This document shows, piece after piece, positions 50,706 through 62,619 of a stretch of 64,000 nucleotides of DNA (positions are counted from its first letter, which is position 1; every line of letters starts with the position of its first letter). This DNA comes from Paramecium octaurelia (Eukaryota; Ciliophora; Oligohymenophorea; Peniculida; Parameciidae), in the NCBI GenBank assembly GCA_905182995.1, contig CAJJDP010000080.1:310001-374000 (forward strand), given 5' to 3'. The position numbers and the translations under genes were made by a program. Below the pieces are notes generated by a model. The model worked only from the letters and a program-made list of their open reading frames with translations. It searched no databases and was not told the origin of the DNA.

Positions 50706-53680
50706 TCACTCTTCTAATATATATAACTGATTATTTACAATAATCGGCCTTATAATTAGTATTACTATCGTTCTCCAAATTACACTGCCGATTCCAATCA
50801 CGATACAAATAAGCCTTTAATATTTACATTCAATTGTACCACTAATTCAAGCTCAACCCATCAAAGGTTTACATCACTATTCCTCCAAACTCCACAATTA
50901 GATATTGCAGTAATCCTATCACCAAAATTGAAGAATATATCATCCAAGATCCAAAGAATCCACTAAACACATTGAATTCCAAGTAGACCATACGAGAATT
51001 AATCAAATTAAACAAAGTAATCATGACAAACAAATTGAATACCATCAAGGACTATATAAATAAGTAGAGTATTTAATTACTTAATGAACGAAAATTATGC
51101 AAACTATTATGATGTATATTGCAAGAATTATTATGTGAATGTAAACAATGATATCCAATAGAAATCCATTTTTATTCGGAGGTTTTTAATGATACAAATA
51201 AGAACTTGGTTTACAATAAGACAAAGCAAATGTAGCAAATAAATCAGTGATTAAATTGATCCAAATAAATTAAAGTGGTGATATAACAGTATCTCCAATT
51301 GCTGATGAAGCTATTAGAATAATAATCAATGAAAAGTGCGAAGTTATTTAATACTGAGCTAGTCTTTTGACTGAATCAAAGAGATTTCTGGCCAAAATGA
51401 TTCCCTTATAAATAGAATGAATATTGTCGTCCAATAATATAATACCTGAACTCTCTCTAGCCAACTCTGTTCCCGATATTCCCAAACTATAACCTATATC
51501 ACTCTTAGATATTGCAGGACCTAATTATACAATGTAATAATTTACTATCATTAGTGCCATCTCCACATACTCCTACAACATGACCTAATTCCTATAATTC
51601 TTTGACAAGATTATACTTATCCTCAGGTCTAGCTCTGCTCAGGACATAAATATCTTCAATGTCCTTCTTGAAATCTTCATTTTTATTTTGTAATTTATTG
51701 GCAAACTCAGCTCCCTCTGTTATGATTGAATCCAAGGCCATAATGCCAGCTTTAATTGCAACACTTTTTGCAGTTATCGAATTATCCCCTGTTATCATTA
51801 CAACCTTTATTCCAGCTTATTTCAACCCTTCAACTGTCATTTTGGTTTCTATTCTCAAAGGATCCAAAAATAACAAGAAACCTAATAATGTCAAATTTTA
51901 TCTATCAAATTCAAATTTGTTGTCCTATATCAACTGATCAACATTTTCATTTTTTAAGTCCACATCTGCATAAGCAATTGCAACAGTTCTGCCTTCATGA
52001 TTCAATTAAATCAAATTCTATTCCAAACAATCCCTCATAAAATCATCAATCACAACTATTCCATCCTTCAAACTATAAAACTTAGTTGCCTATTTAAATA
52101 TTATTTCAGATGCTCCCCTTACAACCACCCTATTATTGTTAATTATTGTAGTCTAACCAATAATAAAATTGTCTTACCAATTTCTTTCTTGCACTATCAA
52201 AAGGTATTTAATGAGTCACTTATTTCTTCCTGTCCTCTAAATTAAGGCTCATATCTTAAGCTACCTAAAATAATGCGATATCAATAGGAGTCCCTGAATT
52301 TGTTTCCGGATTGTATGCATTATTAATAAAACAAGCATCAATAAATGCCTTTTGGAATTCTTATGGGAAGTGGTTAAATCTTGATTAAGTCAACTCATCT
52401 GTTGTATCATTCATGAATCTATCCAATTAAATTCTATTTTGTGTGAGAGTTCCTGTTTTGTCAATAAGCAACTAAAAATTATAATAAAAACTACTTAGTC
52501 CATAAACGGCAGATTTTCCAATTAATTGAGTTTCCTAACCAAATTTTAGGAGTATAGCATCAAATTTACAGTTTAAGCTAATTGAAATTAAAAATGAGTA
52601 ATCAATGCCTTGGAAGCATTTCCAGATATTAACACAATGATTAGATTAAGGATATTTGAAAATGTACTATATCCATTAACATTGGAATTACGATACTCAA
52701 TCATGTATCTAGCGAGAAGCATAAAAATAACAACTATAGCTCCAACGAATCCAATAGTTTCCATTTTAGAAGAAATAGTTTCAATTGCTGACAAGATGGG
52801 TGTCTTGTTGTCCTCCTGCTTTACTAACACCATTATTCTGCTGGCTTGAAGTTCTAATCCAACAGCCAAGACCAATAGTTTTCCACTTCCCTTGATTACC
52901 TTAGTCTAAGCAAAGGCTAAGTGTTTATTTGGCGAAATCGGCTATTTCATTTGAGTTGCTTCTTCCAATGTAATTTTATGAATCAAATCCTGTTCCCCTG
53001 TTAGGTAACTCTCCTAAAGATGAGGTAATTACAAAAATCAATACATCAATTTCTAAATTATTTTATTCAACAATCAATCCGTCTACGTAGAGTTAATCAT
53101 TCTCTTACAAAAGGACTACGTCTCCAACCACTAGATCTCTTGCGATTAGAGTTTCCTCTTATCCATTTCTCAACACTTTTACAGATTTAGATTATTCATC
53201 CTAAAGCAAAAGTTTTTTTTTATTGTTATCAGCAATTTTCAACTTTGCTTATTTAATTGAAATTATACATGAATAGCCGATATTATGAGATTCAAAGAAA
53301 TTAATCCAAAGATAACTAAACTTTCAATCCATTCAATTCTATAAATTCCTTATGTGGATAAATATTTTAAACCGAATGCAATTAATGACAAGGTTAAGAA
53401 GAATATCGATTTAGGTTTCTTAGTTAAATTGATTGTTTACAAGTAAATTAATACAGAATGCACTCAAGAAACCTATCGAATCCAAATTCTCAATCTGATT
53501 GACACCAAATACCTGTTGCCTCAATCGTATATCATTATCACCCAATCCTTAAGTGGTGTTGCTCTTTAAAGCTTCCTCAAAGCGCTTAGTTGAATTGAAC
53601 TAGACCATGCTGTCTCCAGAATTTTAAGTTAATCCAGAAGACAATATCTCTTGAATTTTTTCTTTAGATACTTTAAACAT
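50706..53680 (-). CDS. Divergent PMCA-like P-type ATPase with altered ion-site motif
   Basis: Second Ca2+-ATPase-like gene, about 900 aa, shorter than its neighbour and ending just after the last span. Conserved parts are LLIDKTGTLT with the catalytic Asp (near 52445), VVRGASEIIFK, MITGDNSITAKSVAIKAGI and CGDGTND, plus late spans. Unusual points: the actuator motif reads TGEQ instead of TGES or TGET. Where the fourth span normally has PEGLP, the sequence reads SGNASKALIT. The region after it is NLVRKLNQLENLPFMDQ instead of the usual NLVRxxxxCETMG block. Introns include a 23-nt one just before LLIDKTGT and a 25-nt one before the final span. The start is ATG 53680 and the stop TGA 50706-50708. 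Without the PEGLP glutamate, Ca2+ transport is doubtful. Confidence 0.82.
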
Positions 53681-54013
53681 AAATAATTTAATATATAATT
53701 GAGAAGTCTAGTAATTAATATAATTTCCATCCCTTATTTTTATTTACTTTTTGAAATTTCACATTAACTTTGTTATTCAATAAATATTGTTGCTCTAATT
53801 AAAGTAAGTTAGGTTTTCCATCACATTTAGTGATATTAGTTATAGCTTTTGAACGAGAATCTTTCTTTATGGTGATCTCCTAAGAGTAAATCCAACACGA
53901 TCAACTACGTTAAATAATCAGTAATTGCTAGAAATAATACGATTTTGTTAAAGTATTTATGAAAATAGAAAATTTTTCTTTTCAACATTCATATAATTTT
54001 AGAAAATAATTAA
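53681..54013. other. Divergent intergenic region, nothing recognised
   Basis: AT-rich 333-bp gap between divergent start codons. No open frame or structured element was seen. Confidence 0.5.
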
Positions 54014-55199
54014 ATGGAAGTCATCTATTGTTAGGATTAAGATCATACTGGAAATCCACTAAATTTATTTTGTTTGGACAAAGAATGCCAAAGTAAAGGT
54101 TTAATTTGTTCATTTTGTTTGTTAAAGTCTCATTAAGAACATGTAAATAACGTATTCCCTTTAAAAACAATCATACAGAATCTTAATAAAGCAAATAATC
54201 CAAAAAACCAATAAGAATTGTATAACAAAGGCAACCAGATATTTGAGAAACATCATAAAATTAAACAAACCTTTAGATCAAATCTAATCCAAATCAAAGA
54301 GATTCTTAACAAATTAGAAAAAGAGATCTAAAAACAAATTAAAGTCCTTGACTTAGAAGCAAGCTTATTTGTTGGAGACGCTTTTGAAAAATCCATTTCC
54401 GTATTAAATAAGTAGAAATTACAAAAAGAAGAAATTGAATAAGCTATTGAAAAAATTGAACCTCTGTTAAAGACTTGCGATGGACAGATTTGGATCCTTA
54501 GAGAATCAGAAATAAATCAGTCAGCGTAAAAGCTACTTAAAATAGCTGAGGTTATAGAAAGAGAAAGCAAGTATTGGCTTGAGAAAGTACGTTTATTTCT
54601 TAAATTTAAGTGTCTTCTCGATCTTAATAAGCTATATGAAATCTGTTAAAATCCAATTAAAAAATAAGTCTAAATACTTACGAGTTAAAACAGATATTAG
54701 TTGACATATGAGTAATGGAATTTAAAGGAAACCGATGCTATAAGTTTTAGATCCAAAAAGAAACATGATATATGGTTATCAGGCGTTGGTTTATATGAAA
54801 TTACAACTAAGCCTGAATAACCACTCTCATTTACTGTTCAAATATTTGAAGGTGCCAATGTCAATAGGTTTAGTATTCATTAATTGTATTTTAGTAAAAT
54901 GGTCATTTATGAAGATACTTTTTCTGTATAACCAAACATTAATTTTTGTAATCACATAGGAAAAATGTGCTTCAACAAGGCTATTAAGATTGAATTTGAT
55001 AAGCCCTACACTATCGGTATTATTTATTTTATACGAAGCACTTAAACCAAATTAAAGTTGTTTAAGTTACTACGGTGCCAATGGTCTATTAGAAACTGAG
55101 GAATTTCAATTTTCAGAACCTTCATTCACTCAAGAATTTAGTGATAATTCAACTACTATAAATTAAGGGGTCATACCACACTTCTATTATGAAGAATGA
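54014..55199 (+). CDS. B-box zinc finger protein with coiled coil and PHR-like domain
   Basis: Predicted 379 aa in a TRIM-like order without a RING finger. The N-terminus has a B-box-type Cys/His cluster (CQDQDHTGNPLNLFCLDKEC, then CSFCLLKSHQEHV). A coiled coil follows at residues about 60-190. The C-terminal half resembles a PHR (Pam/Highwire/RPM-1) beta-sandwich: DAISFRSKKKHDIWLSGVGL at the start and LSYYGANGLLETEEFQF near the end. Two introns fit: 54587-54610 (24 nt, a multiple of three and without a stop) and 55017-55038 (22 nt). Proteins of this layout are often adaptors of ubiquitin ligases. The exact function here is unknown. Confidence 0.75.
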
Positions 55200-55533
55200 T
55201 ACTATTTATAAAAGTATTTGTATAAATTTTAAAACATCATAGTAATGATTAAAAATTAATATTCATGATTTTAAAGTGAGACATAATGAGATTAGGAGAA
55301 CGACTAAATATTAATCTTTTCAGGAATAAAGTCAAATTATTGGATGAATAAAATGAGTCAAGAGGGTTATTTCATTATAGAAATAGTTTATATATTTAAA
55401 ATAAGTAATCTATTGCATTTATTTAAATAGTTTAGGGTGGGACCTTTTTTTTTGATTTTAATGATACATAATATAAATGATATATAATATAAAATTTACA
55501 TATATATATGTTTATTTCGTTTTAAATAATATA
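55200..55533. other. Intergenic region, nothing recognised
   Basis: AT-rich 334-bp gap between two plus-strand genes, with an ATATAT run near 55495-55510. No gene was seen. Confidence 0.5.
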
Positions 55534-56425
55534 ATGAATGTAATGGATTTGTTGAGGGATAGAGCATAAGATATTCGGCTGTTGCAAAATAGTCAAATGG
55601 CAATTAGACAAATAAGTATTACTATTATTTGATTTTCTGAGTATAGGGAGAAGATTCGACAGATAATTGAAACCGATTTCCTGAATTAACTATCTCAAGC
55701 AAAGAAGATTAGTAAAAATGATCTCATGCTCTTACAAGAAACTCTGAGATTCATAATCAGAATCATCGCACTTAACTTCGAAGTTCTTAGTTAGAAATAT
55801 ATTATAGATCAATAATCTAGAAGCCAATTTTGGTTCAACGACTAGGATCATCCTTGAACTATATCAATATTTTGGTCTATCATCCAAAGCAGAATTGTTA
55901 TAGAGTGAGAAGCCTAGCCAAAGCAAATAGTCAGTTTTTTTGAATTTAGTTCAACATCTTGTTGACATCACAAGAATGGCTTTAGAACTAACTATCAAGA
56001 GTTAAACCAATCTAAGACTGTTCTGCTTAGGCAAGGAAATCGGAGAGAAGGGGGTTCCCAATAATAGCAAAGTGCCATTACTGAGGAGAGTGCAAAGAAG
56101 CGAGTCTAATCACCAGGACAAAGTCTATTAATCCAAAAAGTCCATATAGAGGTTAGACTCATAGCACATCTATGAATCCCTTCCGAAATCCTAGAGAACG
56201 ATTGAAGAAACTCGATATTACTCAAGAGATACATCAGCAGTTCGAAATCCTCAACAGAGGAAAACTGAGATCCCTCAAAACAACAAAGCCCTTCCTTGTA
56301 TAAATCAAATGAAATCGATTCAGCTTAGTTTATATCGGCAACTCAAGTAGCGAAATTCTAGTATCCATAATTCGATATAGACATACATAAGACAAATTTA
56401 CGATAAAAACACAATAACTGATTGA
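55534..56425 (+). CDS. Unknown protein of about 278 aa
   Basis: Starts MNVMDLLRDRAQDIRLLQNS. Residues to about 180 are helical (for example INNLEANFGSTTRIILELYQ). The C-terminal 120 are basic, Ser/Gln-rich and probably disordered. A 25-nt intron at 55783-55807 is clear. An intron near 55616-55646 is also needed, because it carries an in-frame TGA. The best GT...AG pair there is 31 nt, one base off the frame, so this junction is uncertain. The stop at 56423-56425 lies 8 bp from the convergent stop of the ABC transporter. I do not recognise the family. Confidence 0.6.
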
Positions 56426-56433
56426 TTTAAATA

Positions 56434-59213
56434 TCACATTTCTACAACTCTCATAAATACGTCCTCCAAAGTAGCTTAGCTAATTCCCCAATCTTGGATT
56501 CTCAGTTCTTCTTTCTTTGATTCTATGGATTGAAACACTTCAGAAACCACTAATTGATTTTTCTCCACCTGATAGATGAAATTGCCGTTAAATTCCTAAA
56601 CAAGGATGGCTTGGGGTAAGATACTTTTTAAATAGTTTTTTATCATATTTTAATAATAGTATTGGCTAAACTAAAATGATGTAATTACTTATGAGGATCA
56701 TTATTCTTTTGCAGATAAAGTTCCTTATGGGAACTAATAAACAGATGATAACCACCTCCATAGATACTCTTCAAATGTGTTGATTAACCAATACACCTTA
56801 GGACTCCGGAACTTATGATGCCAATCTACAATAGACCGATATAATTACTCTGGTACAAAGGACATCTGCTTCTTCCATTGAGTGAGTAGTCAGCACCATA
56901 GCCCTCTTGCCTTTACAATGAGATATAATGTCCCAAAGTTACCTCCTGTTATCAGGATCTAGTCCAGTTGAGGGTTCATCCAAGAAGATTATCAATGGCT
57001 CACCTACAAGTGCAATAGCGATTGAGAGTCTCCTCTTCATGCCTCCTGAAAGTTGATTAGCATAATAGTTGAAATAAGGTTCTAATTTGACTTCTGCCAT
57101 GCTCTATTGCACTTTGGCACGCTCGTTCTGTTTGTCTATTCCTTTTAATCTAGCATAAAACAATAAGTGTTCTTCAACAGTCAATTCTGGCCATAATAAA
57201 TCAAATTAAGGACATACCCCAATATTCATTTGAACAGATTGCATATTAGTTTTAATGCTATATCCACCCACATAAGCCTCTCCATCGTTACATGGATACA
57301 ATCCAGTTATGGCTGATAAGATTGAGGTCTTCCCAGCTCCATTTGGACCCAACAATCCAAAGATTTCACCTTATTCAACTGCAATACAAAAACATTTAAC
57401 AGCCACATTATTTTAATAGGTTTTCCTTAGGTCTTTACAAATGAGTGGATAATCCTCATAATTTTTGATTCTGTACACCTTGTCCCTTTCATTTTTAGAG
57501 TCCTAATCTTCTTGAGCATCTTGAATATTAATTTTGTATTCATCCTCGTCTCTGAATTCTATTTTTTTCTTTTTGAAGAGTCTGAAAATCCAGGGTTCAC
57601 TTGAAACTCCAAATTCTTGTGGAATTATCTCATGAAGATAAACACCCAGAAGGCCAAACACAATGAAATTCACATAGAGTGAAATTATGCATCCTTATAC
57701 CTCACTAGTCAATGGACTTAATTAACTTATACAGCCTGTTTGAGCACAAGCTGAAAATAATAATGTGTAGACGTACCCATGGAGAATATGTAAATAATTC
57801 TGTTAAAGGCTATTTGTGGTATCATTTATAAATAGATTGGTATCTCATATGGATCTGGGTAAATGGCGAGATTGGCAGTTAGTGCAATAATGGACCCCCA
57901 AACTGAGAGCAAATATCCAATAATGGTAGCTGTTCTGGCTTTGCTTACAAAGACTTAGAAGAAAAATGACAAAGAAATCTAACACAATCCCCATCCAGTT
58001 AAGACAATGATCTAATGGGATATTGAAAATGATTACCAGAAGTTTAAGATTGGTATCTGTAAGTAATGCTATTCCTACAAGGTAGATGCCTGTAAAGAGA
58101 AAGAGGGAGAAGGTCAATAGAGTCATCAATCCTGAGAATAGATACTACAATATCCAATAATCCTTCATTTTCATTCCATTCATTTTCATCATTTGCAAGA
58201 GTCTCTCCTCCTTCTCCAGAACTATTGCATACAAAAATACAGGGAGTAAGAGAGAAAGTGACAACGGATAGAGCATGGCTCCGACGACATTGATCAATTT
58301 CAAGAGGAAGCTTTTATCCTGTCCCTTGAGTGGCATGTATTCAATTCCTGAGACCAGCCAAACATTGGGGTTGTGATGATGCAGCAAAGCTCTGGAGATG
58401 AGATCGATGGTAGCTATTTATCCTTCGGCCACTAACATCATGGTGTTGGTTTTGTTGGGCTAGACCTTATTTTGATACCTAGACGGATTGGTTGAATGGG
58501 GATTACCTGATCTTGGTTATGCCGTTGCTTCTGTGATACTCGTGCAATCTGATGTCATTTACTTGGATGCTCATGTTGATTTTCTTTTCGTTAGCTTCGA
58601 AGAACGTGTATGCTCCATCAGGAATCAAATAGAGGTCTGAGAGGTAATATAACGTGTGTACCTTGTAGATCGGATCCTCTCACAAAAGGCACAGTGTGTA
58701 AATATTCTATTTGATGATAAATATCCTAATTTATTGTGCTATTGGGCTACTATAGGAATGGCACGTTTTTAAATGCTAATTCATGGTCTTGCGTTTCGTA
58801 ACTGCATCCCGGGCGTTGGAGTATGTGTCTCAACAATCCAAGCGATCTTAATTTAATATGCACAATGCTTACTAATTTCCATCATTATAACCCAAAAACT
58901 ATTTGTCCTATTCTCGCAACTGGGAGCTGTTGAAGTAATACCTAGAATAGAGTATCGTTTCGTACCACTGCAAACATGTCAAATTGAGTAATCCTGGCAA
59001 TCCCGAGTAGATGACAGGCACATTGAACAAATAGGGAAAATCCAATGAAAAATTGGCTCCTTTGAATTGATCGAATGCCACCTCCTAAATCAAATATACA
59101 AATCCTAAACACAAGAGGGGAGTGAACATCTAACATAGATTGGTCCCAATCTAGCGGGATTACAGAGCAGCATTTTTATAAAATAAAGCTCTAAATTAAT
59201 AACTCTTCTTCAT
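56434..59213 (-). CDS. ABCA-type half transporter
   Basis: ABC transporter of roughly 850 aa with one membrane domain followed by one nucleotide-binding domain. The ATPase domain carries Walker [12 protein letters not shown] (near 57340), the Q-loop [19 protein letters not shown], the ABCA-style signature [15 protein letters not shown], Walker [14 protein letters not shown] and the H-loop TTHSMEEAD. The end, [13 protein letters not shown], matches the ABCA C-terminus. The membrane part has a large extracytoplasmic loop and spans near 57850-58300. The start at 59213 gives [20 protein letters not shown], the usual cytoplasmic N-terminus before the first span. Several short introns are present, not all placed. 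The family mainly moves lipids; the substrate is unknown here. Confidence 0.9.
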
Positions 59214-59223
59214 TTAATTTAAT
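59214..59223. promoter_or_regulatory. 10-bp divergent intergenic interval
   Basis: Only 10 bp lie between the ATG of the ABC transporter (minus, 59213) and that of the next plus-strand gene (59224). Transcription start sites must be at or inside the start codons, or one annotated start is too far upstream. Confidence 0.5.
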
Positions 59224-60023
59224 ATGCACTCTAACAATTACAAATCTAACTTAAAGAACGATTTCAACGAATATTATTCTGGCCAATTGAATTCTTCGCT
59301 TCCCAGATTTCAACTGATGAAGGAATTGTGTAAGGATGGGAAACAGGTGCATGAATTCATTCCATTCGTTCGAGAACGGGATCAGATGAATCGTTTGGTT
59401 CGCATCAATTCAGAGAAGCATAAATTGCACACCAACACTTCCAGATCCCCATCCAATAGAAATCGCACTCCTGATCAATTTTGGCAATACAACAAAAATC
59501 ACATCATCCCAGAGAAGAGAAAAAAGATGAGCTTCAAATTCAATTATTAAATCAAAATTGACCACAAAAGTGAGCAACTCCTCAAGCCTCTCACTCCTCA
59601 ATAGGGCTCTGTCGATACTTCACAGTCGAAAACGGAAAGAACTTTAATTTACCCTCCCATTGAAACAAAAAAGAGAAAGAATAACCAATTTATTAATCCT
59701 AATGTAAGTGCACGGCAGAGTGAGGAACCGAGGAAGCAGCAGATGAAGATTCCGCTGGAGATCCTGTAGCCCTACATAAACCAAGAGATGGAACAGATGA
59801 AACAAGATCTCTTTTTCAAAGTAGATTAAGATTATCAATTCCCCAGTGATTTGACTGAGAAATTGATGCAACAAAAAAAGTAATTATCGAATATTAATTG
59901 TCTTTCTTAAGACACATAGAGAATCTGAGAAAACGACTCAGGGAGTGGGGTGAAATGAAAACTGAAGAAGATATTGAAGATTTGAAACAGCATGCTAAAT
60001 TCATACTTTCTAAGAATTCTTGA
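59224..60023 (+). CDS. Unknown basic protein, 255 aa
   Basis: Open frame from ATG 59224 with one 32-nt intron at 59880-59911, ending at TGA 60021-60023. The protein is basic and polar, with helical ends (EMEQMKQDLFFKVDQDY, then HIENLRKRLREWGEM) and a Ser/Arg-rich middle (TSRSPSNRNRTPDQFW). No membrane span or known domain was seen. The base composition is less AT-rich than its surroundings, which supports real coding. Unknown function. Confidence 0.7.
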
Positions 60024-60047
60024 TTAGTTATATAATTAAATAATTTA

Positions 60048-60988
60048 ATGAACACTATTGATTCAGTAGAGTCTTTTGATTGGATTCACGAAATAGCAAG
60101 TAACGAACAAAGATAAGTGGAAAGGAGAATAGTCCTTTATCTTCAAGGTTTGGGATTGCAATACCGAACAGAATCGACAAAGAAGTAGGACCAGTATTTT
60201 TAAAAGAATTTCTCCTTCAACATCAATCTAAACTAATTGCAGATGAAAAGACAATCACCCTTATTTTGACAAATGAATTTTCTCTATTTCTATATTTTAA
60301 ATATAAAAATGTAAACACATCACTTACTTGCTACTCTGAGAATCGAAAAACCAACCCAAAAACCATAATTCTTGAAAATCCTCCAAGATCACAACATTGT
60401 CAATTGCAACAACGAACAAATCGAATTGGCTTGGCAACATTGTCAATTTAAAGAATATAAATTAGTTATAGATGTCTTGCAATAACAAAGAATGAGGAGC
60501 ATTTCATTGAATTCCCAAAAAATTTAAACCAAATTACAACCCCTTGTATAAATCTTCGATAAAATGGATAATGTTAGGAAAAGAGATGGAGATGAAAAAG
60601 AAATTAATAAATAATTGAGTGCCTTGAAATTCGAAGCCGAACGTAAATTAAAAGACTTCATCAATGAATCCTGCTTGGATCGCAGTTTCACTCAGGTTTT
60701 ACAAGAAAAAATAGTCGAATTTCAAGGAGAGAGAAATAAATTAAATGAAGAATAAGGCAAAGAAGGTAGTTAAAAAGCCTAACAAAGATTGATCGATCGA
60801 CAAAAGCTTAAATCTGCAAAATTGCACCAATAAATTTAGTTCGTCCTGCATAATGATGACAACAAAGTAAGGGCATAGGCAATCTGTACCAAATTGCTTA
60901 ATACTTCAGTTCCTAGATACAAATCCACTTTGAATGATAAATAAGAATAAAGAATAAATAAAATAATGAATACTAAGTTTTTATTATG
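60048..60988 (+). CDS. Unknown helical protein, one unresolved junction
   Basis: ATG 60048, then a 26-nt intron at 60071-60096, give a clean first exon pair reading SRFGIAIPNRIDKEVGPVFL and onward. A frame change near 60300-60375 could not be matched to a normal intron. After it the frame is open to TGA 60986-60988, with coiled-coil-rich sequence (LSALKFEAERKLKDFINES, LIDRQKLKSAKLHQQIQF). It might be two genes, the second starting at an in-frame ATG near 60563. The family is not recognised. Confidence 0.5.
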
Positions 60989-60999
60989 AACACTTAATC

Positions 61000-62480
61000 A
61001 TTCAATAATGTGATCACTCCCCATTCCTTGGATTTTTATTAATATCATCAAACGAAGAAAAGTAATTGGAACCTAAACTTTACTCAAAACTGGGTTGACT
61101 TCACTTGATTACTTGAAAATCTTGGTATCTGAGATGTTCTCCTTAGAGTTGGTTATCTACATAGGTTATATAAGTGGGAATGCTCTGACAATTTCATGGA
61201 GACTTTAATCTGCCACTCCTAATTCTCCTAGTGAATTAAATGTTATAATACCTTATATAGTGTCGTCAAAGAAGGAATATAAAAGGGTTTACTCTGGAGA
61301 ATTCTTTTTTTAGGATCTTTTTACAACATTTATTTCAACAAATCTGAAATATCGTTAGAACAGTTCTTGAGATGGATTATTACACCTTTATCTCTTGTTG
61401 TTTTTAAGTATTTTCATCACTGCTACTATTTCCACTAAATAAAGATTTTCTACTTAGCAGCTTCTAAAGATATCACCTAACACCTAAACTAAAATATCAA
61501 CTTTGCCAGTATTGATATTTATCAATGAGCATTTCTGGTGCAATATAACCAGGGGTTCCATATATCTAACGTTGAGGCATTGACAATGGAATTGCTAATC
61601 CAAAATCTATAATTTTAACTGTTTCAACTATATTTGGTTCTAAAAGTACTAAGTCTTCTAATTTCAAATCTCTATGAATTACAGCGTGGAAATTCAAATA
61701 GAAGAATCCTTTTAAGCAATTTTAATGATTTTAATCATAACAATACACTCATGATTGACTTTATTTAAAAAATGTTCAATTATGCTTTTTTAGTAAATTG
61801 ATACAACGTTTCGCCTTTTAGTAATTCCATAATTATGTAGTAAGTATTCTCACCTTGATAAAGGTCAACAACTTTTCCCTTTTGAAATATGATCCACTAA
61901 TCTCATTACTTCTTATTCTAAGATAAGCTGATTCTATCATATTTCAACATTTTACATATCTTTCTTAATTCTTTCTTTTAAATATATAATCTTTTCTGAT
62001 GCATTTTGAAGCAAACTCATAATATGTAAATCTTGTTAACTACATTATACACTTTATATAATGCTCCAGCATCAATCACTTCCTGACTCTAATATATTGA
62101 TGATATATTATTGTAACAATATTACTTAGAAATTTTAATGACTTTACGTTATAATATATATATACGAGTATGCAATTCTCCATACATCTCTATACACGGA
62201 TTCTAAGTCAGCTTTCTCAGCATGAAACTATTTAAGTTTTTGTTATTTTTATTCTAAATGCAATCAGACGATTTTCTTCAGTTTTTCCAAAACACTAAAA
62301 TTTGGACCATCAGGTAAAGGATGTACTTTGATTGTTGAAAGTTTAAGGACTCTTTTAGTGTTAGGGTCTTCTTAATTGTGATGTTTCTATGCGATCATCA
62401 TAGATCAAAAGGTAATAATGTTTGTCTTTTAAGAAATTCTTATGTTGACATCTAATCTATAAGGAATTTTTGATCCATAT
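61000..62480 (-). pseudogene. Disrupted PH-domain Ser/Thr protein kinase
   Basis: Minus-strand pieces in the right order for a kinase with an N-terminal PH-like domain: KDKHYYLLIYDDRIETSQ and KRVLKLSTIKVHPLPDGPNF (PH-like, 62270-62450), GAGALYKVYNVV (glycine loop, near 62070), GENTYYIIMELLKGETL (hinge, near 61830), HRDLKLED catalytic loop (near 61670), DFG (near 61590), GTPGYIAPE (near 61545) and DLLKQMLQKDPKKRI (near 61340). The blocks are in different frames, separated by TGA stops or single-base shifts within conserved stretches, without fitting introns. Genes on both sides read cleanly, so this looks like an inactivated kinase rather than noise. The catalytic loop also has Leu-Glu-Asp in place of Pro-Glu-Asn. 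Confidence 0.55.
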
Positions 62481-62619
62481 CTTATAAAATGATTAATATA
62501 TATTTAAAGCATGATCAATCAAAAAATAGAATCCTATTTATAATTTAAAATAACTAACTAAATATGAATAATATGAAAAAATAATATTTATGTACTTTTA
62601 TTGATTATATTTCACTTGT

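Noticed and set aside
62150-62165. ATATAT-type runs considered as telomeric or origin sequence.
   Set aside because: They are short, do not match C4A2/C3A3-type ciliate telomere repeats, and are common in AT-rich DNA.
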